Shown: positions 21,906 through 33,872 of the stretch, one piece after another
Position numbering within the stretch: the stretch's first letter is position 1
Layout: every line of letters starts with the position of its first letter
From: Atrina japonica
Lineage: Eukaryota; Mollusca; Bivalvia; Pterioida; Pinnidae
DNA: 64,000 nt
Assembly: GCA_030159075.1 (NCBI GenBank)
Contig: BROG01000072.1
Location: 310,001 to 374,000, forward strand
Direction of reading: 5' to 3'
Position numbers and translations under genes: made by a program
The notes under the pieces: model-generated
The model's database searches: none
What the model saw: the letters and a program-made list of their open reading frames with translations, nothing else
What the model was told of the DNA's origin: nothing

Positions 21906-22908
21906 ATGACCAATCAGAAAATGGTATCATAAGGCGCGATTAAATTATTACAGTAGATAGAACAATTAGATAAGCGATATGACTTATGACTTGGACTGAT
22001 TGTTCAAAACCTATGTGTGGTATCACTTTTGATTTGTGGTCGAAATCGAATTTATAAATCGACCAATCGGAGGGCTATCGCAAACTGTTATAAAATTTGT
22101 ATTATATGCAGAAACTTTCGTTTGGCGACATTGCATTATACGGGGGAATTCGAACGTAAGGTTTGCTATCTTTGGTACTCAGTAATAATTTTTAAGGTGA
22201 TATCACGTAAGGTTTGGGGAAAATATGGTACGATTTGTTAGAATGCGCTATCATTTCTTTGTTGTATTCTTTGTAGTACTACATAGCTGTAATTGGGGAG
22301 AGAAAATTGACTTTAAGCTCAGTATTAAATCCGTGGTGGCAGAGTACAACCGATTGAACAGTCAACTTGGGTGACGAAATATGCAATCACTCTTGTAATA
22401 TGTTTCAATGCCATATTTGAAATGGAGCCGTTAAAATTGTACACAAGTCATAATAATTTTAATACCGTTATGGAAAATAAAATTAAGTCACAAAATATTA
22501 CATTCTAACTGATGATTGATGTTGCTATCAAACTAAGCGTCGCGCAAACAGTCAGGTCCATTCGTGACCTTACCGTACTACTGGTCGAAGTGTCGAAGAA
22601 CAAAAATCTGTCAGATTGCAGAAATGGAGAAACGTTGAATGTTAACCTAATATCTATTCACCATGTTTTGCTATATAAAATACCAAATTGCAAAAATACT
22701 AATTATTAATTTCCTTCATATTTGACTCCATTACATATCTGTTTTGTCACCGGCAATACAACCAGTAGCACATATTACTTATCGTTAGTCCAGTTTCCGT
22801 TCATATCTATGAAGGGGAGCTTTGTAGCACAGTGTTTTCAGCCATGCATAACAACATTTCATTTGCATAATAAGAAACAACACTCCCACCCCCCCCCCAA
22901 AAAAAACC
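21906..22908. other. No gene seen
   Basis: Short chance ORFs only. A C8-A7 homopolymer pair lies near 22890-22910 at the edge of the next element. Confidence 0.5.
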
Positions 22909-23760
22909 TTCCATTAAAATACGACAAATTGGATACACAAATGGTCTCAGCATGAAGAACAATTGCGAACCTAATGGGACCAGGTGTCCGGAAGGAGTCC
23001 ATGAGTCCCCTGTTAGCATACCACACCCGGTTTAAATGTTACATGGATACCTCGGTGAGAAAGGTCAAGCTCGGTGAAAATATCATCAATTAAAGATCTG
23101 AATGGCGAAAGGGAGTCACTGTATATGGTCGAGTGAAAGAATACTATCTAACAATTCTTGAGAGGGGGACTTCACATTTTTAATCAGATCTCCGTACTGA
23201 CCATAAGACTTCCTTGGTGCCGATTTCAAGCGTTCAACACTGTATGCCTGTGAGTAGTGTATTGGCAAGTCGTTTGGCTCTCAGAATAAAACGTTCATAA
23301 GCGGATCATGTCCTGGCATAACGATAAAAAATAACGCTATAACGAGGAGAAGACTGGATATTACTTCTCAGGAACGGAAATTGTTGTCAGTGATATGGAA
23401 ATTGAAATCGTCACGTTTGTCAAAATGGGAGTGTTAAATTGGCTGTCTTTCCCTAGAGACAGCAGTAAGTATAGATAGGAAACGGATTTGTCCCTCTCAT
23501 CTCATTGATCTCAAGCTCTGTAGGATACATATGAGGTAATTTTGAAATCTGGATTAATTATAGACAGGACTTCGTCGATGTACCAGTGAGTAAAAGTGCA
23601 CCGAGATGCTAACTATTTCTTTCCTTTCTGTAAAAATTCCACTTCATACGAATATAAAAAGATGTCAGCCAGGAGAGGGGAACAGTTAAAGCCCTTTGGA
23701 ATGCCGACTATCTGGTGGAAAACATTTCAAGGCTTGGAGCGCGATGCTCGACCAACTCGG
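22909..23760 (-). pseudogene. Family B Penelope-like RT relic with 3' tail
   Basis: The tail on the plus strand (GAAGAACAATTGCGAACC, GACCAGGTGTCCGGAAGGAG) matches the family B tails at 39.8 and 58.1 kb. Reading minus, the coding part keeps a recognisable RT palm: GIPKGFNCSPLLAD near 23680-23720 and YIDEVLSI near 23562-23590. The second catalytic Asp of the YIDD box is read as Glu. Several frames are needed to follow it, so it is a pseudogene. The match stops near 23760, so the 5' half is missing. Confidence 0.78.
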
Positions 23761-24555
<795 letters not shown>

Positions 24556-25081
24556 AAATTATGACAGTGACCTTGTAAATGTACGAAAGGTCTTATTGAT
24601 TTACCAAACATTTGATGATTTCTTCTATCAACACTACTACAAAAGTACAGTTCTTGATTCCAGTCACCATGACATATTTTGACATTCCAGTGTTCATAAT
24701 ATGATACTAAACACTGACTGGCGTATTTATTTAATTGACATTGTAAGTATATCATATGCAGTCAATATTTATTTATATGGTTGATATATGCCGGTCGTTG
24801 TATGTTATATGTTATTTTACTAATTACGGATAAACAATAGTACGGTTGGCGCATCATTGTATATCTCTGAATACAAAAAATACGTAATAGACGAATATAA
24901 CACTGTAAACACCGAAAAACTTATCTTTCTCATACCGATCCCTGTGAAAATTAGCAGTCACTTCCCGTTTGAGTCTCAATTGCAACCCAGAATTATATCT
25001 TAAATAATTGGTATGCGATGAAGAGCGGATTACTACTAAAATAGTTCACATGGTCCACTCTGAGAATAGGGTTATGATTAT
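24556..25081. other. No gene seen
   Basis: Unique-looking AT-rich sequence up to the family A fragment. Confidence 0.5.
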
Positions 25082-25404
25082 GTTCCGCAAGTTTTATGGT
25101 CGGTATAATAGTCTTGTTTGCGACTACTCTGTTTCACTAAGTGAAATGTTGAGTTGCATTTTCGTTGGCGGTTGTTGAGACGTCTGTACCAATTGTGACG
25201 AGGATACACTCCTCACGTGTTTCATTGAACTTGACTGTGGACTCACGGCGGGTGTGACCGGTCGACAGGGGATGCTTACTCCTCCATGGCACCTGATCCC
25301 ACCTCTTGGTTTCCAGAGGTCCGTGTTTGTCCATTTTTTACCGGATTTGTATCTATGTCCTGGACATTCTATTGATTTATACTTTAGTATCTGAGGTTTT
25401 TATA
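25082..25404 (+). mobile_element. Family A Penelope-like 3' fragment
   Basis: Begins at the codons for the FYGRYNSLVCDYSVSLSEML segment and continues through the whole 3' tail to GTATCTGAGGTTTTTATATA. It is close to the tail of the long element at 29938-30267. Everything 5' of the last 36 codons or so is absent, which fits 5' truncation during target-primed insertion. Confidence 0.92.
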
Positions 25405-26093
25405 TACTAGTCTTGTACATATGGGATATTGTTAATACCAAAAGATAAAGACAAAACTACACATATGTTTATAAATTTTTATTGCTTTTGTATTTATTAC
25501 ATGCCCCTTATTTATCCAGATGTGTACACAAATTTAAAATCCATTTTGCTTTTAACGACGCAATCAAATATTTTGTATGAAATGAATCCCATTTAGAAGA
25601 GTAGCTCCGGCGAAATTTCCGTATCCAACTACAGTGCAATACGGCGTTAATTATTGTATGAGCGTATTGAACTCTGTATTGTAAATGTATGATTGCACAT
25701 ACATGTAATTAATATATCTATTTGCAGATGGACAAAAAGTACGCCACAGTCTTTGCTCATTTCGAATATCGAGAACAGACATAATACTTACCTATATGCA
25801 CATGCTCAATATGCACATCTGCATTTGAACTTAGTATTAATTTAATAATCATGTACACAATAATAAATTCTAATCCAATTTGCTATTACTATATCATAAA
25901 AATAAACAATATATTACATAACAGGGCGTTTCAGACATCTTAAAATTGAAAATTGTTTGTCAATATTTACATAAATCAGCTGATAAGAAATTTTACGATC
26001 AATATTGATAAAAATTGAATAAGAGTTTTACAAAGTGCAAACTACCGTAACATTCAGTTATTCAATGTTATTATGTAACATGCACAACGTCTC
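25405..26093. other. No gene seen
   Basis: AT-rich sequence, no recognised feature. Confidence 0.5.
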
Positions 26094-26477
26094 TTGATAC
26101 CTGAAATTAACTTATTATTTATCTACCAACGCTATGTACACGATATACTGGTTCTAAACACCCACACGATATACTGTCTGTACTTCCCATCAATTCAAAA
26201 TCTCTTGAAGTATAGTAATGGCACTTTAGTAATAAAATTAATTTTGAATAATCTGTTGTTTCAAATTAGAACAAAGCTCTTTTATTTACGGTATAACTTC
26301 CCTAATTTTTGGCATACTATCTGCAAATTATTCCGGTTGGCCGACTGTGTGCAACGTAAAGAATTTATTCTTATTGAGGATGTTTGTGATACCTGCAATG
26401 TACATTTCACCGAAACTGGTTGCAACGATATCTGTCAGTTTTATCTAAACCAATTACATATGAAACATAATTATTAG
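26094..26477 (+). CDS. Unrecognised 127-codon frame, doubtful
   Basis: This is the longest open frame outside repeats and the Penelope-like element. It begins at a TTG, not ATG. The product is rich in Ile, Leu, Phe and Asn, as expected of AT-rich DNA. The last 40 residues hold several Cys (CDTCNVHF and GCNDICQFY), loosely metal-binding in look but matching no family I know. No splice sites or neighbours support it. Chance is the most likely explanation. Confidence 0.12.
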   Translation: MIPEINLLFIYQRYVHDILVLNTHTIYCLYFPSIQNLLKYSNGTLVIKLILNNLLFQIRTKLFYLRYNFPNFWHTICKLFRLADCVQRKEFILIEDVCDTCNVHFTETGCNDICQFYLNQLHMKHNY

Positions 26478-27177
26478 GTTATATTACGCGCATGGAACTT
26501 TGGTTGTGCTTCTTTTATTGAAATTTTAATCTTTGTGTTATTCTCAGCTTTGGAATTTTTATAACACATACAAGGATAACTGTATTTTCATTTCTCTACA
26601 ATGTTGTTATTGCACGTTGGATTTTATCAATTTACATCTTTTTGACTTGGCATATTCACAAATTCTTTTTGATCTGTATATAATAGGTCCATAATAAAAT
26701 AACATAAATTTAAACAGACAAAACACATTTACCTTGAATCTTGCCTTTTCTTTTCTTTTAATCATGGTTATGTATGTATATTGTATTTAATGTAAAAAGT
26801 AATAATTTCAATGATTCATGACTCTTTGCCCAGTACTTAATTGTGGATTATTTGGAGACCCCATACTACTACACATGTACACACCGATAACGAGTAATAA
26901 GGCTTAAAGCAAAATAGCAATGATTGCTGTGTAATCGCGACTGAAACACAAAACGTGCCGAAAAGTTTTGCTTATATACCAACTACATTTTTCACCAATT
27001 TATTTAGAATACATGTGATTAGGAAAAAGCTACATGTAGACCCAAGTTAAATGAAATTTCAATTATTAAATTCATTCTTAAAATCAATTAAATATCGATG
27101 TTTGTTTTATTGATATTTACGCCAAATTCAACGGTTTTCAGTTGTATGGAGAATGCAAGTTTTAGTGGTGGGGATAT
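26478..27177. other. No gene seen
   Basis: AT-rich sequence, no recognised feature. Confidence 0.5.
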
Positions 27178-27275
27178 ACCCGTTATAATGTACACAGGTA
27201 CGAACCTGCGCTGACCAGAGGTGACAGACACCATGGTTTAAAGCGCGAAGCTCTGGCCACTGGGCCAAACGAATT
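27178..27275 (-). mobile_element. tRNA-like SINE head
   Basis: On the minus strand: TTGGCCCAGTGGCCAGAGC (A box) and GCAGGTTCGTACCTGTG (B box), 50-60 bp apart. It lies just upstream of the long Penelope-like element. No body clearly follows. Confidence 0.6.
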
Positions 27276-27400
27276 ATCGATTCATTGTTTACAAAACAAA
27301 CATACATACAATAATATAACACACAAAACAAGAGGTTAATAAAATACACATCTTGGGGAGCTTGACTAATTCTTTCACGTTGCTAAAATACCGTTGTAAC

Positions 27401-28650
27401 GGTGATCTCTGTGTATACATATTTTTCCGTGTCTTGGAGAGCAATATTTGCGCATAACAACGAGATGAAAAAAGAAGTAATTCATTTGGAAATGCATTCA
27501 TTGAAAGAAACACTTCGGAAGGAAAAAAAAAATACCCACAAATACTCTATCGACATTTCAACTCTCCTGACCATTCCATCTTGTCTATGAGAGTGCGTAT
27601 AATTGAAAAAATATACCACTGGACCAACAATCCCACCTTGAGTACCCCCTTCCGTAGACAACGTGAAGAATTTTGGATTAAACAACTTGGCACTGCATAT
27701 CCCTATGGATGTAACGATAATATCCAAAGTGTAGGCAATCTACCAAGCCCACTGTGTAATGGTGTTAATGTGATGGAACTTTTTAATTCTAACGTAAGAC
27801 GTAAACGAAGTCACGGACATCGTTCATACAACCGACCCTACATACATGATGTCACTTTTTCATCTCTTTTACCTTACGTTAACAAAAATTGGGTCTTCAT
27901 CACATCCGCAGCAAACTTTATTCTATTCCTTTTACAAATCTCAATAAACTTTTTCAAGAAGCAAGAATGAACCCCTACACGGATTCTTCAACCCCAGAAT
28001 ACATACTGAACTCCATTATAATGGACATCGCTTATCACAGGCTGTTTAAGCCTGCACGCCTTACAAACGATGACTGTTCTAAACAGAAACGTCTTTTCCT
28101 TAAACTTAAATTTACAAATAAAGGCATAGACTCTTTAAACATTGGCAATGTTCTAAATCACAAAAAAGTTCAGTCCTGTATTCCACCATATTTTAAACTA
28201 AAGAGCACGCCTTGCATTTCATATAGCTATACACCCAGCATCACATCCAAGCTATTCAATTACAAACAGGTTTTGCAGTGCCTAGACATCAACCATCTTC
28301 TACACAACACTGTCACATGTTCATGTGCTTCATCTCCTTTCAAATACAATACTATCGGGCATGTCATTACCGGCGACGTTTCTATTGTTGAAAATGAAAG
28401 CCTCAAAAATCTTATTTTAAGGGGCCCTAAATACCGGGAAGCCCGTTCCTTTAATCTTCGTCAGAATTTCAGTTTAGTTATGGATTCTGTCGAAGATTAT
28501 GCCAGACGATGGGCCAAACATGAAGACGTAGAACCAGACACTTTGTCTGAATGGCTGAAAGCCATACGATGGTTGATAAAATCTCGTATTCGAAAACTTA
28601 AAGGGACTATGAAAACACGTTATCCCTCTGTATTTAATGATCAAAAGAAG
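27401..28650 (+). pseudogene. Penelope-like N-terminal half, frameshifted
   Basis: The first open stretch, to about 27525, has HNNEMKKEVIHLEMHSLKET. After the A10 run the frame shifts and continues with YPQILYRHFNSPDHS, RVRIIEKIYH and RRQREEFWIKQLGT, then PYGCND. The E-x-x-WI-x-x-L-x-T-x-x-PYG-N pattern resembles the end of the GIY-YIG domain of these elements. A second shift near 27885 leads into GLHHIRSKLYSI. The next part carries CSCASSPF, GHVITGD and RGPKYREA, blocks I know as typical of the RT-upstream region of invertebrate Penelope-like proteins, and ends at TAG after FNDQKK. Three single-base shifts, each at an A-run, could be assembly errors or real decay. Confidence 0.8.
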
Positions 28651-30035
28651 TAGTAACTGAACTGGATAGGTTACATGACCAATATGTACTGGTACCAGCA
28701 GACAAAGCCTCAAATAATATAGTTCTTATTTGTAAGGCACATTACTATAATTGTTTATTAGAAGAACTTGGGTTTAATACGAATTCTGGAAATCCTACAT
28801 ACACACATAGCTCACTTTCAAAGGACGAGATCCTTCAAAATCACGTGTCCGTATTACACTCATTTGATATACCTACAACGGAGACCGATTTCGAGCTACC
28901 ACATTTATACTGGATACCTAAACTTCATAAAAACCCATATAAGCAAAGATACATAGCAGGATCCAGCAAATGTTCTACCAAACCTTTATCTTTACTCCTT
29001 ACCAAGATATTGACAGCTGTTAAGGAGAAACTTCAAAAATACTGTACAGTTGCTTATTCCAGAAGCGGTGTAAATCAGATGTGGATACTTAAAAATTCTA
29101 AACAGCTTTTAGAAAATTTGAAGGCACACAATTTTTCTCGAATTCACAGTATCAAAACTTATGATTTCTCAACTCTTTACACTACTATTCCACATAAAAA
29201 ATTAAAAGAAAGACTTTTTAGCATCATAGACAACTGCTTTTTCACTAAAGGTGGTACCGGAAAATTTAAATATCTAGTGATTGGCTATCAGGATACTTAT
29301 TTCGTCAAACACCACTCTGATTCTACACATAAGTATACTGGATTTGATATAAAAAACATGCTGGAATTTCTAATAGACAATATATTTGTAATGTTCGGAG
29401 ACGTGGTCTTTCAACAAACTGTCGGCATTCCTATGGGAACCAATTGTGCTCCTTTATTTGCCGACCTGTTCCTTTATTCATACGAAGCAGACTTCATTCA
29501 GAAACTGCTGAATCAAAAGAAGAAAAAGTTAGCGGTGTCCTTTAATTTGACATTTAGATATATCGACGACGTTTTGTCAATTAATAATGACAATTTTCAT
29601 ACATATGTCAATGCGATATATCCCAGCGAACTAGAAATTAAAGATACAACAGAATCAAGTACACACGCTTCATACTTAGACATTTTACTTAATATAAACA
29701 CAGACGGGAAATTAGCAACTAAGCTATACGATAAACGCGACGATTTCGGCTTTCCCATCGTAAATTTTCCTGATTTAGGTAGTAGTATCCCTCAGTCACC
29801 TGCATATGGAGTTTATATTTCACAAATGATCCGATATGCCAGGGCGTGCACAACATATGAAGATTTCATATACAGAGGTAAACTACTCACTGACAAATTA
29901 TTGACACAGGGATATCGAAAACCGCGTTTAATGTCAACGTTCCGCAGATTTTATGGTCGGTATAATAGTCTCGTTTGCGACTACTCTGTTTCACTAAGTG
30001 AAATGTTGAGTTGCCTTTTCGTTGGCGGTTGTTGA
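28650..30035 (+). CDS. Penelope-like reverse transcriptase domain
   Basis: The frame is open from 28650 to the stop after VGGC at 30035. An internal ATG-less start at 28845 gives 396 residues, but the true protein should run on from the upstream half. Counting from 28845: WIPKLHKNP at 23-31, YDFSTLY at 106-112 (first catalytic Asp, 107), GIPMGTNCAPL at 194-204, and YIDD at 239-242 (Asp 241 and 242). These are RT motifs in the right order, with all three metal-binding Asp present. The C-terminal part with YDKRDDFGF and GRYNSLVC is typical of the family. The role is copying element RNA into DNA at the target site. No endonuclease motif follows the RT. The core looks functional even though the 5' half is frameshifted. 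Confidence 0.9.
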   Translation, partial: VVTELDRLHDQYVLVPADKASNNIVLICKAHYYNCLLEELGFNTNSGNPTYTHSSLSKDEILQNHVSVLHSFDIPTTETDFELPHLYWIPKLHKNPYKQRYIAGSSKCSTKPLSLLLTKILTAVKEKLQKYCTVAYSRSGVNQMWILKNSKQLLENLKAHNFSRIHSIKTYDFSTLYTTIPHKKLKERLFSIIDNCFFTKGGTGKFKYLVIGYQDTYFVKHHSDSTHKYTGFDIKNMLEFLIDNIFVMFGDVVFQQTVGIPMGTNCAPLFADLFLYSYEADFIQKLLNQKKKKLAVSFNLTFRYIDDVLSINNDNFHTYVNAIYPSELEIKDTTESSTHASYLDILLNINTDGKLATKLYDKRDDFGFPIVNFPDLGSSIPQSPAYGVYISQMIRYARACTTYEDFIYRGKLLTDKLLTQGYRKPRLMSTFRRFYGRYNSLVCDYSVSLSEMLSCLFVGGC

Positions 30036-30267
30036 GACGTCTGTACCAATTGTGACGAGGATACACTCCTCACGTGTTTCATTGGACTTGAATGTGGACT
30101 CACGGCGGGTGTGACCGGTCGGCAGGGGATGCTTACTCCTCCATGGCACCTGATCCCACCTCTTGGTTTCCAGTGGTCCATGTTTGTCCATTTTTACCGG
30201 ATTTGTATCTATGTCCTGGACATCCTATTGATTTATACTTTGGTATCTGAGATTTTTATATTATAGA
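30036..30267 (+). promoter_or_regulatory. Family A 3' tail (untranslated region)
   Basis: This segment is repeated in all other family A fragments and is their most conserved part. It contains CTCACGGCGGGTGTGACCGG, ACTCCTCCATGGCACCTGAT, an ACCTCT/AGAGGT hairpin in most copies, GTATCTATGTCCTGGACATC and a GATTTTTATAT end. Retention in nearly all truncated copies fits a role as the site where RT starts copying. That role is inferred. Confidence 0.75.
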
Positions 30268-30522
30268 CTGCGGCCAGAACATTGCAGTGACCGCTAAGGT
30301 TATCAACAAAATCTTGATAAAGTATTTTTTAAATTATTTTATAGTGGATATATTTAGATCCCACAAACAACCTAGAATATAGCTGCATTAGAATATACAG
30401 ATGTAGATTTATCTTTAAAAATGTTGGTCCCCAGCGTTGACTGTGATTCTTTTATTATGTGATGGCTATAAGGAGGGGTGAACCCCAATTTGTTTTATTC
30501 GTGTTTTGTTATGGACCCGAGG

Positions 30523-30668
30523 CATTTGTGACCGGTCGACAAAAGATGCTCTCCATTGCACTGGTCACGCCTCTGAATACTTAAGAGTTATATTTACCAT
30601 ATTTGTATACTGTTCCCTGAACAGCCTGACGATTAATACTTTGATATTTGTGATTTCTACATTTTGCA
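30523..30668 (+). mobile_element. Older family A tail directly downstream
   Basis: GTGACCGGTCGACAAAAGATGC, GCACTGGTCACGCCTCTG, ACCATATTTGTATACTGTTCC and TTAATACTTTGATATTTGTGAT follow the order of the family A tail with deletions and many changes. It is in the same orientation as the element ending at 30267, 255 bp away. Confidence 0.72.
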
Positions 30669-30849
30669 GTAATCAATATCCGTAGTTCAACAATTCTTCA
30701 ACAATGCGTCTACATACATTCTTTGTATCTTAATTATATGGTATAAATAAAAACAAGGACACCTATTTCTTACCTTTTCTTTATGATCCCTGATTCATAA
30801 AATATCCTTCACGAAGTAAGCTCACAAGATAATATTTTAGAGATTCTGA

Positions 30850-31030
30850 CAAGGAACCTCTGTTTTGTGTCTCATCCGAAAGACCAGTGACTAAGACTTT
30901 GTATGCCGAGCGTTTGGCGAAGGACAGTCACTAGCATTTTTAAGGACAGTGTATTTAGAATTATCCAGTACCTGGAATCGAACCGAGGAACTTCTGCTAA
31001 CGAGTCAAAAGATCTTTCCCTACAACCCGT
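30850..31030 (-). mobile_element. tRNA-derived SINE
   Basis: On the minus strand: GACTCGTTAGCAGAAG, the B box CGGTTCGATTCCAGGTAC, then a body with CTTAGTCACTGGTCTTTCGG and ATGAGACACAAAACAGAGG. The GGATGAGAC plus AAAC-GAGGT end recalls a conserved 3' domain seen in many animal SINEs. Boundaries approximate. Confidence 0.6.
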
Positions 31031-31074
31031 ATGTCACATATGTAAAATTTTATTAGCGCATTATGGATGAAATT

Positions 31075-31560
31075 AATTAACCGTGATGTATGATGAACTG
31101 CAACATTTTGACGGTATGGTGTATTGTAAAATTGTGACGTATGATGTATTATGAAGTGTAATGTATAAGAAATTGTGATATATGATGTACTGCAACATTA
31201 TGAAGTGATGTGAATGTATATTTGACGCTATTTGACCTTGACATATGACGAACTGTATGATTCTGACGACGTGCGACCTTGTATTTGACGTATGATGAAT
31301 TATACTTAAGGCTATTCGACATTGGCGTATGACAAATTGTTACATTGTGACGTCATGCTACTTTGCAGTTGGATGAATTGTACTTGAAGCTATTTGACCT
31401 TGACGTTTGAAAACTATTACATTGTGACGTCATACAACATTGCAGTTGACGTATGGTGAATTGTATAAATGTGACCCTATTTGACTTTGACCTATGATTA
31501 ATTTTGACGTAACATCAATTGTTACTTTGTGACGTCATGTGGTATTTATTTTGTGATATG
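31075..31560. repeat. Degenerate minisatellite rich in TGACGTCA and TGACGTATG
   Basis: Words such as TGACGTATGATGAATTGTA, CTATTTGACCTTGACGTATG and ACATTGTGACGTCAT recur irregularly (spacing about 77-105 bp for TGTGACGTCAT, at 31346, 31423 and 31528). Three perfect TGACGTCA octamers result. No ORF. Confidence 0.75.
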
Positions 31561-32950
31561 AAGGATTGTTATATGGTGGCGCTATGTGACGATCTATAAA
31601 ACTGATTATAAATTGTAAAAATGTAAATTTAAAAATTGTGTTTAACTCCTCAGTCAACAATTTTACCGTTATAAGGTGGCGTTCAGTTTTGAATGGCAGT
31701 GGAAAACCCGTTTTCAATTTATCCTCTCAAAGAGAATCAGTCTTCTGCAAGTAAACTGACACACTACCTCACATAATCGGTTTATTAACAAGACAACAGG
31801 ATTGGAAATAAGCAAGTGTCCGCCAGTCCGTGACTAGTAACTTTTGCCGCGGACTAGACTTCAGCTAGTCCGGAAGACTAGTTGAACATATGCAACACTA
31901 TAGTATATACATGAGCAATGATTGTGTATGTACATTACACTGAACATCAGAGCCTTTAACTTTTTTTTCTCAACTCAAACCAGATATTCAAAGTTGCTTT
32001 GACTCATTAGAATAATTAAATTGTGGATTTAATTGTGGAATTAAGAAATACACTAAAACTACCAATTTGGTAATTATGGTACCGATTCAGTAAAAGCATG
32101 TCAAATTGGCAATACGTCGTACCACTTTGGGGCTAGTGAATTTGCCGTAGGACTAGTAAAATTAGTTCCAATTAGTTTAACTGAGTATTGAGACAAATAT
32201 GCTTAATCTGACACCAGTAGGTTTCAACAACACTCACATACACAATGCACTGAGGTGGGAGACTTTGTTATCGAAAGCAATTCAATGAATCAGACTTGGA
32301 CGGCACAGCACATTCAGTATTGTTGGTTTTCTCAATATCGATTTGGAGAGAGATTTAATTACTTGGACATATTAGTTGCAACTCAGTATTTTTGATAAAT
32401 AAGGGATACATATATAATTATACAAATACATACAGATGTTACTTGATGTGTAAAATACGTAATACATGTATTCACGTTATAAATTAACAGGCCATATATA
32501 TCTTAATTAGTTGGTCGTTGTTACTCCTTGACGTCATTGATTTCAAACACACTCTAAGTTATGTGTTTATATTTCGAATTATTGTGAGATAAATACTTGA
32601 AGAACAGACTAATTGTTGCATTTGATTCACTTTATGAACGTTTATTTCACTCTGATACATGTAACTGTGATTTCATATCAATGCAATACGTCAGAGATCA
32701 TTAAACCTTGAGTATGATTTCCAGATCAAGTAGAAAAGTATGGCATATATGAATCACAGCCAAATCCCGTAATATCACGCATATGACGCGATTGATTTGA
32801 TTTTTACAACCTAAATAAATACGTTTGTCAAATTTACAGAAATAGCATTCACAGTGTTTTCTGTATTTGGATCTTTGTTGTTTGTCAATGAAATTTAAGC
32901 TTTCACCTGTGAAAATCAAGATGATATGCTACTTTCTATTGTTAAGACAC
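31561..32950. other. No gene seen
   Basis: AT-rich. Between 31800 and 32170 the word GACTAG/CTAGTC recurs several times (for example CCGCGGACTAGACTTCAGC, TAGTCCGGAAGACTAG), perhaps an old repeat. No coding signal. Confidence 0.45.
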
Positions 32951-33133
32951 AAAAAATCTCAGATACCAAAGCATAAATCTTTAGGATGTCCAGGATATAG
33001 ATACAAATCTGGAAAAAAAATGGACAAACACGGACCTCTGGAAACCAAGAGATGGATTCAGGTGCCATGGAGGAGTAAGCATCCCCTGTCGACCGGTCAC
33101 ACCCGCCGTGAGTCCATAGTCAAATCCAAATTA
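32951..33133 (-). mobile_element. Family A tail fragment
   Basis: Begins AAAAAATCTCAGATACCAAA and runs through GATGTCCAGGATATAGATAC, ATGGACAAACACGGACCTCTGG, the CCATGGAGGAGTAAGCATCC block and GTGAGTCCATAGTCAAATCC. Reverse complement of the tail; no coding part is left. Confidence 0.9.
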
Positions 33134-33514
33134 AATATGTGAAGACCAGTCTATTATGGCATGTGGGGTTAAAAGGGTTAATAAATATACAACAACATAG
33201 CTGGAGAAAATTACTATCGATATAATCTTAATATTAAATGGATTTGTACAATGTATTAATTAAATAATTTAGACGAACTCGAAAAATCGCTTTAAACAAT
33301 TCAAATGTAAGCAACATAAGATTCTGTATGATTTCTAACAAAGCAGAACCACCAAGAAACTGAATTATTAGCTGGATATCATACAAATGAAATAAATATT
33401 ATATAAAACTGACAGTATTTCACCCTCGTATGACACAGTAGGTACGCTTACCAATACAAGTAATTTAATGATATTGATGCTAAACAGATACTCTAATCAA
33501 ATACCATTACACAT

Positions 33515-33871
<357 letters not shown>

Positions 33872-33872
<1 letters not shown>

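Larger units (their letters stand above)
27400..30267 (+). mobile_element. Near-complete family A Penelope-like retroelement
   Basis: About 2.87 kb: a region resembling the distal part of a GIY-YIG endonuclease, a linker, a full RT domain and a 230-bp 3' tail ending near GTATCTGAGATTTTTATAT. The coding part is spread over three frames, with switches at A-runs near 27523-27532 (A10), 27884-27888 (A5) and 28644-28650. An endonuclease-like region upstream of RT is the order reported for Naiad-type permuted Penelope-like elements, while canonical ones have it downstream. The 5' end is uncertain: there is no pseudo-LTR or hammerhead nearby, so the copy may be 5'-truncated. At least ten shorter copies lie in the window. 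Confidence 0.88.

Noticed and set aside
29981..30191. Minus-strand ORFs repeated over each family A tail
   Set aside because: They recur wherever the tail occurs and are antisense to the RT C terminus and its untranslated tail. No independent support.
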